Assembly (NCBI RefSeq): GCF_018390555.1 | Contig: NZ_JAHBGB010000037.1 | Coordinates: 352,855 to 416,854 of the forward strand | Reading direction: 5' to 3' | DNA: 64,000 nucleotides | Origin: Ancylobacter oerskovii | GTDB lineage: Bacteria; Pseudomonadota; Alphaproteobacteria; Rhizobiales; Xanthobacteraceae | Part shown: piece after piece, positions 44,720-52,659 of the stretch | Layout of the letters: each line of letters opens with the position of its first letter | Position numbering within the stretch: the first letter of the stretch is position 1 | Notes under the pieces: generated by a model | Seen by the model: the letters and a program-made list of their open reading frames with translations, nothing else | Told to the model about the DNA's origin: nothing | The model's database searches: none | Position numbers and translations under genes: made by a program

Positions 44720-44866
44720 TCACCGCTTCCGATTGACGTCTCGCATCAGCTTGCCTGCCAGCAGGCCGATACTCTGCCATTCCTTTCCCCGGCCGGACTT
44801 ACCCACCGGCCCAACTTGACGGCCGATCTCGCCCTTCGTGCTGACGGTCGGTCGTCCCTTCTTCAT
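44720..44866 (-). CDS. 48-residue basic minus-strand protein
   Basis: MKKGRPTVSTKGEIGRQVGP then VGKSGRGKEWQSIGLLAGKL and a basic end. GGAGG 7 bp upstream is a strong ribosome binding site. Very basic, so it may bind nucleic acid. Divergent from the gene at 44928. Confidence 0.5.
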   Translation of the reverse strand: MKKGRPTVSTKGEIGRQVGPVGKSGRGKEWQSIGLLAGKLMRDVNRKR

Positions 44867-44927
44867 TTCCGCGCCTCCGTAAGTGTTCGTCTGCCTTGCT
44901 CCAATCAAAGCAGAAAGGGCGGATCGG

Positions 44928-45398
44928 ATGCAGGGAATGTCACCCAAATCTCGGCAATCTTTTCCAAATTCGGCAAAGGACAAGACCGTGCATGTCGCGG
45001 CTGACGACCCATCCCGGATTATCGACGACATCATCGGGCCGCGCGTCAAGCTGAGCGCTGCCCTTGAGGATATTGCCGAGCGCACGGGGATAACTGTCCG
45101 TCGCGTTCGGGCCTACTGGAATGGCGAGGTAACGAAGCCTCGTCCGATTGAAGTGAGGGCGCTGCGAGAGCTGCGCGATGGCTCCACGAAGGAGCGGCCA
45201 GCACCGGCCGGCTTCGTGAGCTGGGAAGAATTCGAGCGCGTGAAGGCGGAACGAGATGCCCAAATTGCTGAATTGCGAGCCGATCTGGCGCGCGTGCAGG
45301 AAACGATTGCCCTGGCGGCTGCGCTTGGCTCTCGCGGGTTTAGCGCGGAGGCGCGGCGAGAAATGGCGGCGTCGAGCCGATTGGCTGATGGAGGCTGA
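44928..45398 (+). CDS. phage DNA-binding-like protein with C-terminal coiled coil
   Basis: 156 residues from ATG 44928 (ATG 44937 is possible). The middle part SAALEDIAERTGITVRRVRAYWNGEVTKPRPIEV looks like a helix-turn-helix; the C-terminal half (EFERVKAERDAQIAELRADLARVQETI) is a coiled coil, predicting dimers. A very similar helix-turn-helix block recurs at the C terminus of the next gene product. The stop overlaps the next start. Confidence 0.6.
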   Translation: MQGMSPKSRQSFPNSAKDKTVHVAADDPSRIIDDIIGPRVKLSAALEDIAERTGITVRRVRAYWNGEVTKPRPIEVRALRELRDGSTKERPAPAGFVSWEEFERVKAERDAQIAELRADLARVQETIALAAALGSRGFSAEARREMAASSRLADGG

Positions 45399-46009
45399 TG
45401 ATGATCGGTGAAGTCTATTTTGTTCAGGCTGAGAAAGGCCCGGTTAAAATCGGCTTTTCAACCGACGTGCCGCGCCGCATCGGACAGCTACAGTCTGGCA
45501 TGCGGGAGATCATGACGCTCCTCGCAGTGATGCCCGGCGATCGTCGGACCGAATATTTCTTTCACCAAAAGCTCAGGGCCTTTCGGATTACCGGGGAATG
45601 GTTCCATCCCTCGTCCGATGTGCTGAAGGCAGCCCAGGATGCATCGAGCGTAGGGCTGGAGTCGGTGCCCCCTGATTACCGCCCACTGCCCGAATATGAC
45701 CCGCCGTCGGGGTTCGACGACGATATGAAGAGCGAGGCGCGGTACTACTGCATTCAGATCGCGGGCCATCGAGTTGGCTCGGAGACGATCCGAGACCTGA
45801 TGCGCCGGGTCGAAAAGGTCACCGGCGTCAAACTCCGCACAATTCAAACTATCTGGTACGCCGAACGTGGCATCGTTCATGCCGACGTCTATCGTGCTCT
45901 CCGCGAGGCCTTCGAAGCACGCGAGGCCGTCAGGCTCGAACGCGTGAGCCGTACCGGCAACTCAGAGCCCCACGTCTACCCGATCCTCGGGCCGGGGAGG
46001 GCGGCGTAA
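45398..46009 (+). CDS. T5orf172/GIY-YIG-like protein fused to a helix-turn-helix segment
   Basis: 203 residues. IGEVYFVQAEKGPVKIGFSTDVPRRIGQLQ is the N terminus of the GIY-YIG-related T5orf172/MUG113 family; EYFFHQKLRAFRITGEWFHPS follows with the conserved Arg and Glu. The C-terminal block (VEKVTGVKLRTIQTIWYAERG) resembles the helix-turn-helix of the previous gene. Nuclease activity is not certain. Confidence 0.7.
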   Translation: MMIGEVYFVQAEKGPVKIGFSTDVPRRIGQLQSGMREIMTLLAVMPGDRRTEYFFHQKLRAFRITGEWFHPSSDVLKAAQDASSVGLESVPPDYRPLPEYDPPSGFDDDMKSEARYYCIQIAGHRVGSETIRDLMRRVEKVTGVKLRTIQTIWYAERGIVHADVYRALREAFEAREAVRLERVSRTGNSEPHVYPILGPGRAA

Positions 46010-46293
46010 TGCTTGATCGCACCATTCCCGAAGATCAACCACTATCCGATGCCGCCGCTGGCTTCGCGAAGGAGCAACTGCGCTCCTTCGTTGAGCGCAT
46101 CGAGCGCATGGACGAGGAAATCCGCGCCCTCAACGCCGACAAGCGGGACATCTACGCCGAAGCGAAGGGCAATGGCTTCGACGTGAAGGCCCTCAAGACC
46201 ATCGTTGCGATGCGCCGGCAGGACGCGGACACCCGCGCCGAGCGTGAGGCCATCGTCGACCTCTACCTGCAAGCGCTTGGGATGGCTGGCTAG
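46009..46293 (+). CDS. GapR-family (DUF2312) nucleoid protein
   Basis: 94 residues. AKEQLRSFVERIERMDEEIRALNADKRDIYAEAKGNGFDVKALKTIVAMRR is a clear GapR match. In alphaproteobacteria GapR clamps overtwisted DNA ahead of replication and stimulates topoisomerases. A phage copy probably supports the element's own replication or transcription. Overlaps the previous stop (TAATG). Confidence 0.88.
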   Translation: MLDRTIPEDQPLSDAAAGFAKEQLRSFVERIERMDEEIRALNADKRDIYAEAKGNGFDVKALKTIVAMRRQDADTRAEREAIVDLYLQALGMAG

Positions 46294-46393
46294 CCGCCTC
46301 TCACGTGCGTGCACGTGCACGCGTAGCGAGCTGATCGCCGCCCGGCTCGCACACCCCTGCGCTTACCGAGCGGCTGTTCCAGAGAACAAGACA

Positions 46394-46684
46394 ATGGATA
46401 GCATCTTCGACGACTACCGCAAGATCCGGGCTTCGGAGCAGCACACCGAGATTTCCTACCGCTTGCTGGAAATCCTCGGGTCGGTTTCCGACGCGCACCG
46501 CAAGGCCGGCGGCCTGCGCTTCCGCATGCGTAGCCTTGATATCCCCGTCGAGAACCGGTCTTTCATCGTGGATGAAGCCAAGGCCATCCGCCGCTCGCTG
46601 ACGGCGCTGCTGGCCGCGCTCGACGACGTTGAGGGCATGTGCGCCACGCCGGATCCGACCCTCCTGCTGGAGGCCGCGGAATGA
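46394..46684 (+). CDS. phage hypothetical protein
   Basis: 96 residues, helical (EISYRLLEILGSVSDAHRKAGG; FIVDEAKAIRRSLTALLAAL). Overlaps the Gp157-like gene by four bases. Unknown function. Confidence 0.55.
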   Translation: MDSIFDDYRKIRASEQHTEISYRLLEILGSVSDAHRKAGGLRFRMRSLDIPVENRSFIVDEAKAIRRSLTALLAALDDVEGMCATPDPTLLLEAAE

Positions 46685-47175
46685 GGATCGATATCAACGC
46701 CCTGCGTAGGCAGATCGACGGCCTGCTGGCCGCGCATCCCGAGCTTGCCGAAGACCAGGATCTTCTCCGGGATATGGTGGAAGGTGAGACCGAAGCCTTC
46801 GAGATTCTCTCCCGGCTTGTCTGCCAGGCCGGGGAGGCCAAGGCCCTCTCGTTCGGCGTGGCTGAGTACATCAAGGAGCTGGGCGAACGTAAGGCCCGGT
46901 TCGACCGCCGGGTGGATGGCATCCGCGCTCTAGTCGTCTCCGTGATGGAAGCTGCCGGCATTGATAAGGCGATCCTGCCGGAGGCCACTCTTTCCATTCG
47001 TGCCGGCAACTCGAAAGCAGTTGTCGACGACGCCAGCCTTCTCCCGGATGACCTCGTTCGCATCGAGCGCAAGCCTGACATGGCCGCGATCAAAGCGGCT
47101 GTGGAAGTGGGGAGGGAAGTGGCTGGTATCCACATCTCCAACGGGGAGCCGTCGCTGACGGTGCGGGTGCGCTGA
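46681..47175 (+). CDS. siphovirus Gp157-family protein
   Basis: 164 residues. Helical N-terminal half (QDLLRDMVEGETEAFEILSRL ... KALSFGVAEYIKELGERKARFDRR), then a beta-rich end (TLSIRAGNSKAVVDDASLLPDDLVRIERKPDMAAIKAAVEVG). Members occur next to annealing proteins and are linked to phage recombination or resistance; the precise role is unknown. One-base overlap with the next gene. Confidence 0.8.
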   Translation: MRIDINALRRQIDGLLAAHPELAEDQDLLRDMVEGETEAFEILSRLVCQAGEAKALSFGVAEYIKELGERKARFDRRVDGIRALVVSVMEAAGIDKAILPEATLSIRAGNSKAVVDDASLLPDDLVRIERKPDMAAIKAAVEVGREVAGIHISNGEPSLTVRVR

Positions 47176-47804
47176 TGGCTCGGAAGCTGGATCCTGTCAT
47201 CGCCGACGCGCTCAAGAGCTTCGGCTTCGGCCCGGACGCGGCATGGGACTGCCACGGCACCTGGGTTGTCTATCACCGCGTACTTGAGCAAATCGCCGCG
47301 AAAGGAGGCATTCGCTTCGAACCGCCCATGCCGCTGGAAACCAATGGTGCCGCCAAGTCGGTAGCGATTTGTGTCACTGGCCATATGGGCGACAAGGCCG
47401 AATGGTCCATTGGCGAAGCCTCGCCGGCAAACAACAAGAATGGCTACCCCTATGCGATGGCAGAGAAGCGCGCCAAGGACCGCGTGATACTCAAGCTGAT
47501 CGGGTTGCATGGTCTGGCCTATTCCGAGGATGAGGCGGACGATTTCAAAGGAAGCGCGCCGGCACCGTCTCAGATTGAGACGCATGAACCATCGGTGTCG
47601 CGCGCGCAGCAGGAGGATGCTCGTCGCCTCATCACGGCGGTGAACCAGTGTGAAAGCCTGAATGACCTCGACGCACTCGCTCGGCAGCCCGAATTCAAGG
47701 GTGCCCTGAAGGCGCTGCCGCCCACCCTCGCAGATCAAATCAGCGCTGCGGGCGCGGCCAAGCGGCGTGTGCTGACGCCCGCCAACGTGACGATGGCGGG
47801 ATGA
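47175..47804 (+). CDS. ERF/Rad52-like single-strand annealing protein (probable)
   Basis: 209 residues. The core TWVVYHRVLEQIAAKGGIRFEPP, VAICVTGHMGDKAEWSIGEASPANNKNGYPYAMAEKRAKDRVILKLIGLHGLAYSEDEADDF has the beta-alpha pattern and KRAxDR-type motif of phage annealing proteins. With Gp157, RusA and the DnaA-like gene it forms a recombination-replication module. Family assignment is by pattern only. Confidence 0.6.
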   Translation: MARKLDPVIADALKSFGFGPDAAWDCHGTWVVYHRVLEQIAAKGGIRFEPPMPLETNGAAKSVAICVTGHMGDKAEWSIGEASPANNKNGYPYAMAEKRAKDRVILKLIGLHGLAYSEDEADDFKGSAPAPSQIETHEPSVSRAQQEDARRLITAVNQCESLNDLDALARQPEFKGALKALPPTLADQISAAGAAKRRVLTPANVTMAG

Positions 47805-47807
47805 GCC

Positions 47808-48248
47808 ATGTCCAGCCCCGCCGCTTTCCAAGGCACCTATTCGGATATGCGCCCGGTCAAGAGCCGGAAGGTTCTGCAGATCGTTGTCGAAATCCCGATA
47901 GAGCAGGGCGCCGCGTTCGTGGCGGCTTTCGGCATGCCGAACCCCGGCACCGAAAGCTGGGTGGCGCTTGCGAAGCTGGTCTCGCCTGAGGCCAAGCCCA
48001 AGGATAGCCGGCGGTGGGATGAGCTGAGCCCCGCCCAGCAGGCCGGCATTCGATGTGCTGAAAAGTCGTTCTGGGCCTTCCTCACCGAGCGCGGCCATCC
48101 CTGTGACACGGCCGAGAATGCTGCGGCGTTTGTCCGTTCGTGGTGCGGCGTCCGCAGTCGAGCGGACATCGCCGGCAACGAGCGCGCCGAGGCCGCATGG
48201 CTCGAACTGGATGGCGAATATCTCGCATGGATGAGGTACGCCGCATGA
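47808..48248 (+). CDS. conserved phage protein, recombination module
   Basis: 146 residues; VLQIVVEIPIEQGAAFVAAFGMPNPGTESWVALAKL then AEKSFWAFLTERG and ERAEAAWLELDGEYLAW. Its place between annealing protein and nuclease genes suggests a DNA-processing accessory. No family I can name with confidence. ATGA overlap with the next gene. Confidence 0.6.
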   Translation: MSSPAAFQGTYSDMRPVKSRKVLQIVVEIPIEQGAAFVAAFGMPNPGTESWVALAKLVSPEAKPKDSRRWDELSPAQQAGIRCAEKSFWAFLTERGHPCDTAENAAAFVRSWCGVRSRADIAGNERAEAAWLELDGEYLAWMRYAA

Positions 48249-48385
48249 AAACGCGCACTCAGAACGACCCGATCCGCCGCGCCATCGCGCTTTGGCAGTC
48301 TGGCAAAGACACCGCTGAAATCGCCCATGCGGTCGGGCTTGAGGAAAGCACCGTCTACAACATCCTCGCGAGGTGGCGGTCATGA
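48245..48385 (+). CDS. 46-residue helix-turn-helix protein
   Basis: PIRRAIALWQSGKDTAEIAHAVGLEESTVYNILARWRS is a minimal resolvase/homeodomain-like helix-turn-helix. Overlaps both neighbours by a few bases, which supports it. Likely binds DNA as a small regulator. Confidence 0.65.
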   Translation: MKTRTQNDPIRRAIALWQSGKDTAEIAHAVGLEESTVYNILARWRS

Positions 48386-48771
48386 GCGCCTTCCGTATTG
48401 CCTATCACCCCGAAGCCTTCTCCATCTCGCACGGCAAGAAGCGGCCCCGTGTGGAGAATGGCGCGCACCTCAAGTTCATCCGCAAGCTTCCCTGCGTTTG
48501 CTGCGGCTCCCGCAACGTCGAAGCGGCCCATATCCGCATGGGCTCTCTGGTCCACGCCAAGCGCGACAGCGGCAAGGGAGAGAAGCCGGACGACAAGTGG
48601 ACGCTCCCGCTCTGCCCCGACCACCACAGGGAGCAGCACTCCATGTCGGAAGCAGCATTCTGGACGGCAAAGGGTATCGACCCGTTCCTGCTGTCGCTGA
48701 TCCTCGCTCAGTGTTCGGGTGACGAAGAGGCGGCTGAGGTCGCCATTGCGAAGGCGAGGCCGGCACGATGA
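48382..48771 (+). CDS. HNH-type (DUF968/Ref-like) nuclease domain protein
   Basis: 129 residues from ATG 48382. HLKFIRKLPCVCCGSRNVEAAHIRMG carries Cys pair and His of the beta-beta-alpha-metal site, and WTLPLCPDHHREQHSM the second half. This is the phage DUF968/Ref-like HNH arrangement, often with recombination genes. Catalytic activity is likely but inferred. Confidence 0.75.
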   Translation: MSAFRIAYHPEAFSISHGKKRPRVENGAHLKFIRKLPCVCCGSRNVEAAHIRMGSLVHAKRDSGKGEKPDDKWTLPLCPDHHREQHSMSEAAFWTAKGIDPFLLSLILAQCSGDEEAAEVAIAKARPAR

Positions 48772-49460
48772 GGAAAGAGATCATCGGCGACTGCACGCTT
48801 TACCTCTACGACTGTCATAGCATGTTGGCCGATATTCCGGACAATTCTGCAATCGTATCAGATCCTCCTTATGGGATCGCCTTTCAAAGAGGCGTTGGAG
48901 GGCAGGGAAAGCATTCAGTACGCAACAGAAAGGCTATTGTTGGAGACGCCCATCCCTTTGACCCGGCGATTTGGCTTAGCTTCCCTGAAGTAGTCTTGTG
49001 GGGGGCAAATCACTATGCCCAACGCCTTCCGCATGGGCGCTGGTTGGCATGGGATAAACTGGCTGGGGTTCCAGAGTACGATGATTTCAGCGACGTTGAG
49101 TTTGCTTGGATTAAGGGGCGCGGAAAGGACCGCATCTTTAGCCATCTCTGGAAGGGCATCTGCAAGGCGTCTGAAAAGGGAGGCAAGGAGCGCTGGCACC
49201 CTACACAGAAGCCCGTCGCGCTTATGGAGAGATGCCTAAAGGAAGTCGCGGGCTCTCCGATTGTAGACCCCTATATGGGGTCAGGAACGACCGGCGTTGC
49301 ATGCGCAAAGGCGGGTCGCCAGTTCATCGGCATAGAGATCGATGAGGGCTACTTCAACATAGCCTGCGAGCGCATCCGCAAGGCCTATGCGCAGCCTGAT
49401 ATGTTCGTCGAACGCCCGGCGCCCCCGCAGCAATTGTCGATGCTGGGAGCGGCCGAATGA
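48768..49460 (+). CDS. phage N6-adenine/N4-cytosine DNA methyltransferase
   Basis: 230 residues. Catalytic motif IV is SDPPYG; the SAM motif I follows at the C-terminal side as VDPYMGSGTTGVACAKAGRQFIGIEID, so this is the beta-class order. A HPTQKPVALMERCL stretch precedes motif I as usual. No cognate nuclease is seen. It lies in the early operon, coupled to RusA. Bases 48,780-49,140 look A/T-richer than the neighbours, suggesting a separate origin. Confidence 0.88.
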   Translation: MRKEIIGDCTLYLYDCHSMLADIPDNSAIVSDPPYGIAFQRGVGGQGKHSVRNRKAIVGDAHPFDPAIWLSFPEVVLWGANHYAQRLPHGRWLAWDKLAGVPEYDDFSDVEFAWIKGRGKDRIFSHLWKGICKASEKGGKERWHPTQKPVALMERCLKEVAGSPIVDPYMGSGTTGVACAKAGRQFIGIEIDEGYFNIACERIRKAYAQPDMFVERPAPPQQLSMLGAAE

Positions 49461-49807
49461 TCACCCTGCATCTCCCTTTTCCGATCAGCACCAACGCCAT
49501 TTGGCGCAAGGGGAAGGGACGCACCTTCAAAAGCAAGAAGTACGTCGCCTGGATCAAGGAGGCTGACGGCTGCTTTCTTGAGCAGGGCGGCAACCGCCTT
49601 CCGAAGATCAAAGGCCGCTTCGTCGCGACCATCACGCTATCTGACCAGCGGCGCGGCAGCTGCGACGCGGACAATTTCAACAAGGGCGTTCTGGATTTCC
49701 TCCAGCGCGTCAACGTCATCGCCAACGACAAATTCAGTGACCGCGTGACCGTTGAATGGGGCCCGGCTCCGGCCGGCTGCACCGTCACGATCACGCCGGT
49801 GGAGTGA
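49457..49807 (+). CDS. RusA-family Holliday-junction resolvase
   Basis: 116 residues. ITLHLPFPISTNAIWRKGKGR at the start, and the metal-binding SCDADNFNKGVLDFLQRVNVIANDK with three acidic residues and the Lys of the family, where the usual late DD reads ND. Resolves branched DNA before packaging. Confidence 0.85.
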   Translation: MITLHLPFPISTNAIWRKGKGRTFKSKKYVAWIKEADGCFLEQGGNRLPKIKGRFVATITLSDQRRGSCDADNFNKGVLDFLQRVNVIANDKFSDRVTVEWGPAPAGCTVTITPVE

Positions 49808-49812
49808 CCCCC

Positions 49813-50460
49813 ATGGAATACGTCCAAGACCTTCCCGCCGACGCCAATCCCGAACGTACATATGGCACGCAGGAATTCGAAGCCCGGCGCGGAATCTTTG
49901 GCGGACTGGCGCGCCGGCATGTGCGGGACCTTGAGCCCGCCGCACCCATCCTGCCGCCGGCTGCCGCCCTTGCCCGCTGGAAGCAGGCCAATGCCCGATT
50001 GAACCGAGGCAAGCCCCAAGCTGCGTTCCCGTCTACGCCTCCGGCTGTGGCCGCGCCCTGTCCCGAGCCGGAGCCGGATCGAAAAATGGTGGCGCACCGC
50101 CAGAGAACCTTCATTTACGAGGCTCCAATTGAGCCGATCATGCCTGAGCTAGAAGCAGCCTGCCGGATGACGATGGCAGCGATCATCCGGGCGGTGAGCG
50201 CCCACTATGGGGTCTCTGTCGTCGATATCCTGTCGCAGCGCCGCGATGCGAGGGTCATGCGCCCCCGCCTCGTCTGCTATCACCTCGCGCGCTCCCTGAC
50301 CCTCAAGGGCTTCCCCGAAATCGCGCGTCGCATGGGTGGCCGCGACCATACCTCGGTCATGAGCGGCTGCCGAAAGGTCCTCCGGCTGATCGAAAACGGC
50401 GATGCCGCGCTCGTCAAGGAAATCGCCGACATCACCGAAGCGCTGGGAGCGAAGGCATGA
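49813..50460 (+). CDS. DnaA domain-IV protein lacking the AAA+ ATPase
   Basis: 215 residues. The C-terminal part (about 115-205) is a DnaA DNA-binding domain: SVVDILSQRRDARVMRPRLVCYHLARSLTLKGFPEIARRMGGRDHTSVMSGCRKV, with the DHTSV signature and basic loop. The first 110 residues are Pro/Ala-rich and show no Walker motifs. It may bind DnaA boxes to recruit or block host initiation at the element's origin. Start ATG 49813; the frame is open upstream within rusA. Confidence 0.85.
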   Translation: MEYVQDLPADANPERTYGTQEFEARRGIFGGLARRHVRDLEPAAPILPPAAALARWKQANARLNRGKPQAAFPSTPPAVAAPCPEPEPDRKMVAHRQRTFIYEAPIEPIMPELEAACRMTMAAIIRAVSAHYGVSVVDILSQRRDARVMRPRLVCYHLARSLTLKGFPEIARRMGGRDHTSVMSGCRKVLRLIENGDAALVKEIADITEALGAKA

Positions 50461-51356
50461 GCGCGCCCGGGTGGATGCCGCTGCACGTCAGTGAATATCT
50501 CGCTGACACTGGCCATTTGTCCGCCTCAGAGCATGGCGCTTACCTCCTGCTGATCATGCACTATTGGCAGCATCGCAGCTTGCCTGACGATGATCGGAAG
50601 CTGGCGCGCATCTGTCGGATGGCCTCTGACGATTTCGCTAGTGCGCGTGACACCCTCGCTGAGTTTTTCGGCGAAGGATGGACGCATAAGAGGATCGACG
50701 CCGAGCTCGCCAAGGCGGACGAAAAATACGAGAAGCGCGCGTCGGCTGGGCGCAAAGGTGGCATTGCTAAAGCTTCGGCTAGCATTGCTACAGCAATGCC
50801 AGAGCAATGCTCTACCAATAACACTGACATATACAAAACAGAAGAAGATACCAAGGCTAACGCCTTGGTTGTCGAACCCTCGCCGGCTTCGACAACGACA
50901 TGCCCTGTCGCAGAGATGGTCGAAGCGTACCACGAGGCTATGGCCCCATCTGGTTGCCCAAGGGTCGCCAAGATCACACCCTCTCGGAAAGCCCGCGCCC
51001 TTCAGCGGTTGAAGGACTGCAAGGGCATTGATGGTTGGAAGGCCGCGATGGCGAAAGCCCGCGCCAGCCCGTTCCTGACCGGCGCCAATGCGACCGGGTG
51101 GAAAGCCGACTTCGATTTCTTCTTGCAGGCCACGTCTTTCACCAAGCTACTCGAAGGCTCTTACGATGCGAGACAACCCGTCCAACGCCCCGGCGGTGAT
51201 CGCCCCGCGACCGGGCACGCTGCCCTCCTTGCCGCCGCGCGTAAACGCCTTGCTCCACAATCTGATGGAGGAAGCTGGGCGGCCGATGTATCCGGCGCGG
51301 TTGATGCCGAGCGAAACGGATCGGGCCGATATTTCCTCGCAGATAGCAGCCATTGA
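50457..51356 (+). CDS. DUF1376-domain replication-associated protein
   Basis: 299 residues. The N-terminal PGWMPLHVSEYLADTGHLSASEHGAYLLLIMHYWQH is a typical DUF1376 winged-helix-like domain found in phage replication initiators/helicase-loader regions. A low-complexity linker follows (about 100-150), then VAEMVEAYHEAMAPSGCPRVAKITPSRKARALQRLKD, the C-terminal region shared with related proteins. Couples to the DnaA-like gene (ATGA). Confidence 0.75.
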   Translation: MSAPGWMPLHVSEYLADTGHLSASEHGAYLLLIMHYWQHRSLPDDDRKLARICRMASDDFASARDTLAEFFGEGWTHKRIDAELAKADEKYEKRASAGRKGGIAKASASIATAMPEQCSTNNTDIYKTEEDTKANALVVEPSPASTTTCPVAEMVEAYHEAMAPSGCPRVAKITPSRKARALQRLKDCKGIDGWKAAMAKARASPFLTGANATGWKADFDFFLQATSFTKLLEGSYDARQPVQRPGGDRPATGHAALLAAARKRLAPQSDGGSWAADVSGAVDAERNGSGRYFLADSSH

Positions 51357-51753
51357 GAGGCAGTTGGCGCCAGGCCCAAGCGACCAGTCTCTTGCCAAAA
51401 TCGCTGGCCTAATGCTGGTGCTGCCAGTGCAGGGCGGGACGACCGAAGAGGAGGCCGGCGCCCGACTAGACCTCTATGCTGAGATTTTGGCGGATAAGCC
51501 CGCTTGGGCAGTCGCGCAGGCATGCGACCGATGGGCTGGCGGCAAAGTATCAGCGAACGTGCGGTTTATGCCCTCGACGGGAGAGTTGTGCCGTCTCGCG
51601 GATGAAGCCACCGCACCTCATCGCGCCATGATCGAGCGGCTGAAGCGCGTCCTGATCGCCCGTCCTGCCGGCTCCCAGCCCAATCCAGCCGAGCGGGAGC
51701 GCGTGGCCCGCAAGTTCGGCGACCTCCTCAAGTCCATGACGATTCTCGACTAA
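51166..51753 (+). CDS. phage replication-region protein, unknown
   Basis: 195 residues from ATG 51166, overlapping the DUF1376 gene by about 190 bases in another frame; a later start is possible. The part GGTTEEEAGARLDLYAEILADKPAWAVAQACDRWAGGKVSANVRFMPSTGELCRLADEA resembles helical helicase-loader-like proteins of phages. Exact function not known. Confidence 0.6.
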   Translation: MRDNPSNAPAVIAPRPGTLPSLPPRVNALLHNLMEEAGRPMYPARLMPSETDRADISSQIAAIERQLAPGPSDQSLAKIAGLMLVLPVQGGTTEEEAGARLDLYAEILADKPAWAVAQACDRWAGGKVSANVRFMPSTGELCRLADEATAPHRAMIERLKRVLIARPAGSQPNPAERERVARKFGDLLKSMTILD

Positions 51754-51784
51754 CCCCTCTCGTCCCCCTGCCAGGAGACACCTG

Positions 51785-52384
51785 ATGGCCCGCAAGCAAC
51801 TCGACGCATTCATCCGCCACAAAGCGGAGAAGAAGAACCGCCGACGCGATCCCGATGTGAAGGTCTTCGACAAGCGCGCCCTAGGGAACCCTCAGGGCGT
51901 CGTGGAGGGCGTCGAGGAGATCCGTGGCCCGATGGACAGTCACAAGGAGCGAAGCCTTGTGGTGCGTAACCTGCGGGGCGACACGCTGGCCTATCTCCGG
52001 GACCGCCGGCAGATCGGCGAGCACCAATACATCGCCGGGCGCCATTGGCAGGAGGTGTACGAGGCGGCGTGCGGAACCGTGCCCGCCATGGATACCACGA
52101 AGGAGCCAGTCGACGGGGGCGGCATCGCAACGGACGGCCTGACCGACAAGCGCAAGCGGGCGACCAAGGAGCTGCTTGCCGCCGATGTTCTGCTCAAGCC
52201 CGAAGGCGCCTATCTCATGCGCCATGTGGCGGGATCGGGCATCACGCTCGCACAGGCAGCCGAGGCCCGCGGCATCTGCACCAAGACGATGGGGCAGAAG
52301 TTCCGCAAATGCCTCGACATACTGGCTGTGGAATTTGGATATGCCGACCGCAAGATATTGACGATTCCGGTCAATCCGCTATGA
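51785..52384 (+). CDS. DUF6456-like phage protein, possible late regulator
   Basis: 199 residues. LRGDTLAYLRDRRQIGEHQYIAGRHWQEVYEAA and GLTDKRKRATKELLAADVLLKPEGAYLMRHVAGSGITLAQAAEARGICTKTMGQKFRKCLDILAVEFGY follow the DUF6456 pattern, whose C-terminal half is helix-turn-helix-like. Last gene of the early arm, just before the tRNA and late region, the place of antiterminators or late activators; this role is inferred. Confidence 0.65.
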   Translation: MARKQLDAFIRHKAEKKNRRRDPDVKVFDKRALGNPQGVVEGVEEIRGPMDSHKERSLVVRNLRGDTLAYLRDRRQIGEHQYIAGRHWQEVYEAACGTVPAMDTTKEPVDGGGIATDGLTDKRKRATKELLAADVLLKPEGAYLMRHVAGSGITLAQAAEARGICTKTMGQKFRKCLDILAVEFGYADRKILTIPVNPL

Positions 52385-52432
52385 TTCGCTAAGTGGGTGA
52401 TTTGCGCGCGGCGCGGTCACCCCTTTTGATTC

Positions 52433-52579
52433 TTGTCCCCAGCGGGCACCGAGTTGACCGGCGGCGTGGAAGGACACGCATTTGCCGTCTACGACCCCGA
52501 TGAGCAACGGCACAATGAGTGGGTAGCCGGTATCAAGCCCGGCCCGGTCAAACAGTTCGACGCGGCAGTGGGCTATTAG
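52433..52579 (+). CDS. possible 48-residue protein (TTG start), doubtful
   Basis: From TTG 52433: SPAGTELTGGVEGHAFAVYD then PDEQRHNEWVAGIKPGPVKQ and FDAAVGY. Composition looks protein-like, but there is no good ribosome binding site and no ATG. It could be the end of a decayed gene. Confidence 0.3.
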   Translation: MSPAGTELTGGVEGHAFAVYDPDEQRHNEWVAGIKPGPVKQFDAAVGY

Positions 52580-52659
52580 GCTCCTATGCCCCGGCGCCGA
52601 TGGTACGAGCATCCAGCGCCCCGCGTCGTTCCTATCGTGCATACCGAGTTTCGACGCGG

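Noticed and set aside
44534..45004. 156-codon plus-strand frame
   Set aside because: Cys/His/Ser-rich without structure; the minus-strand pair with a good ribosome binding site explains the stretch better.
46563..48383. 606-codon open frame on the minus strand
   Set aside because: Shadow of five coupled phage genes with recognisable domains on the plus strand.
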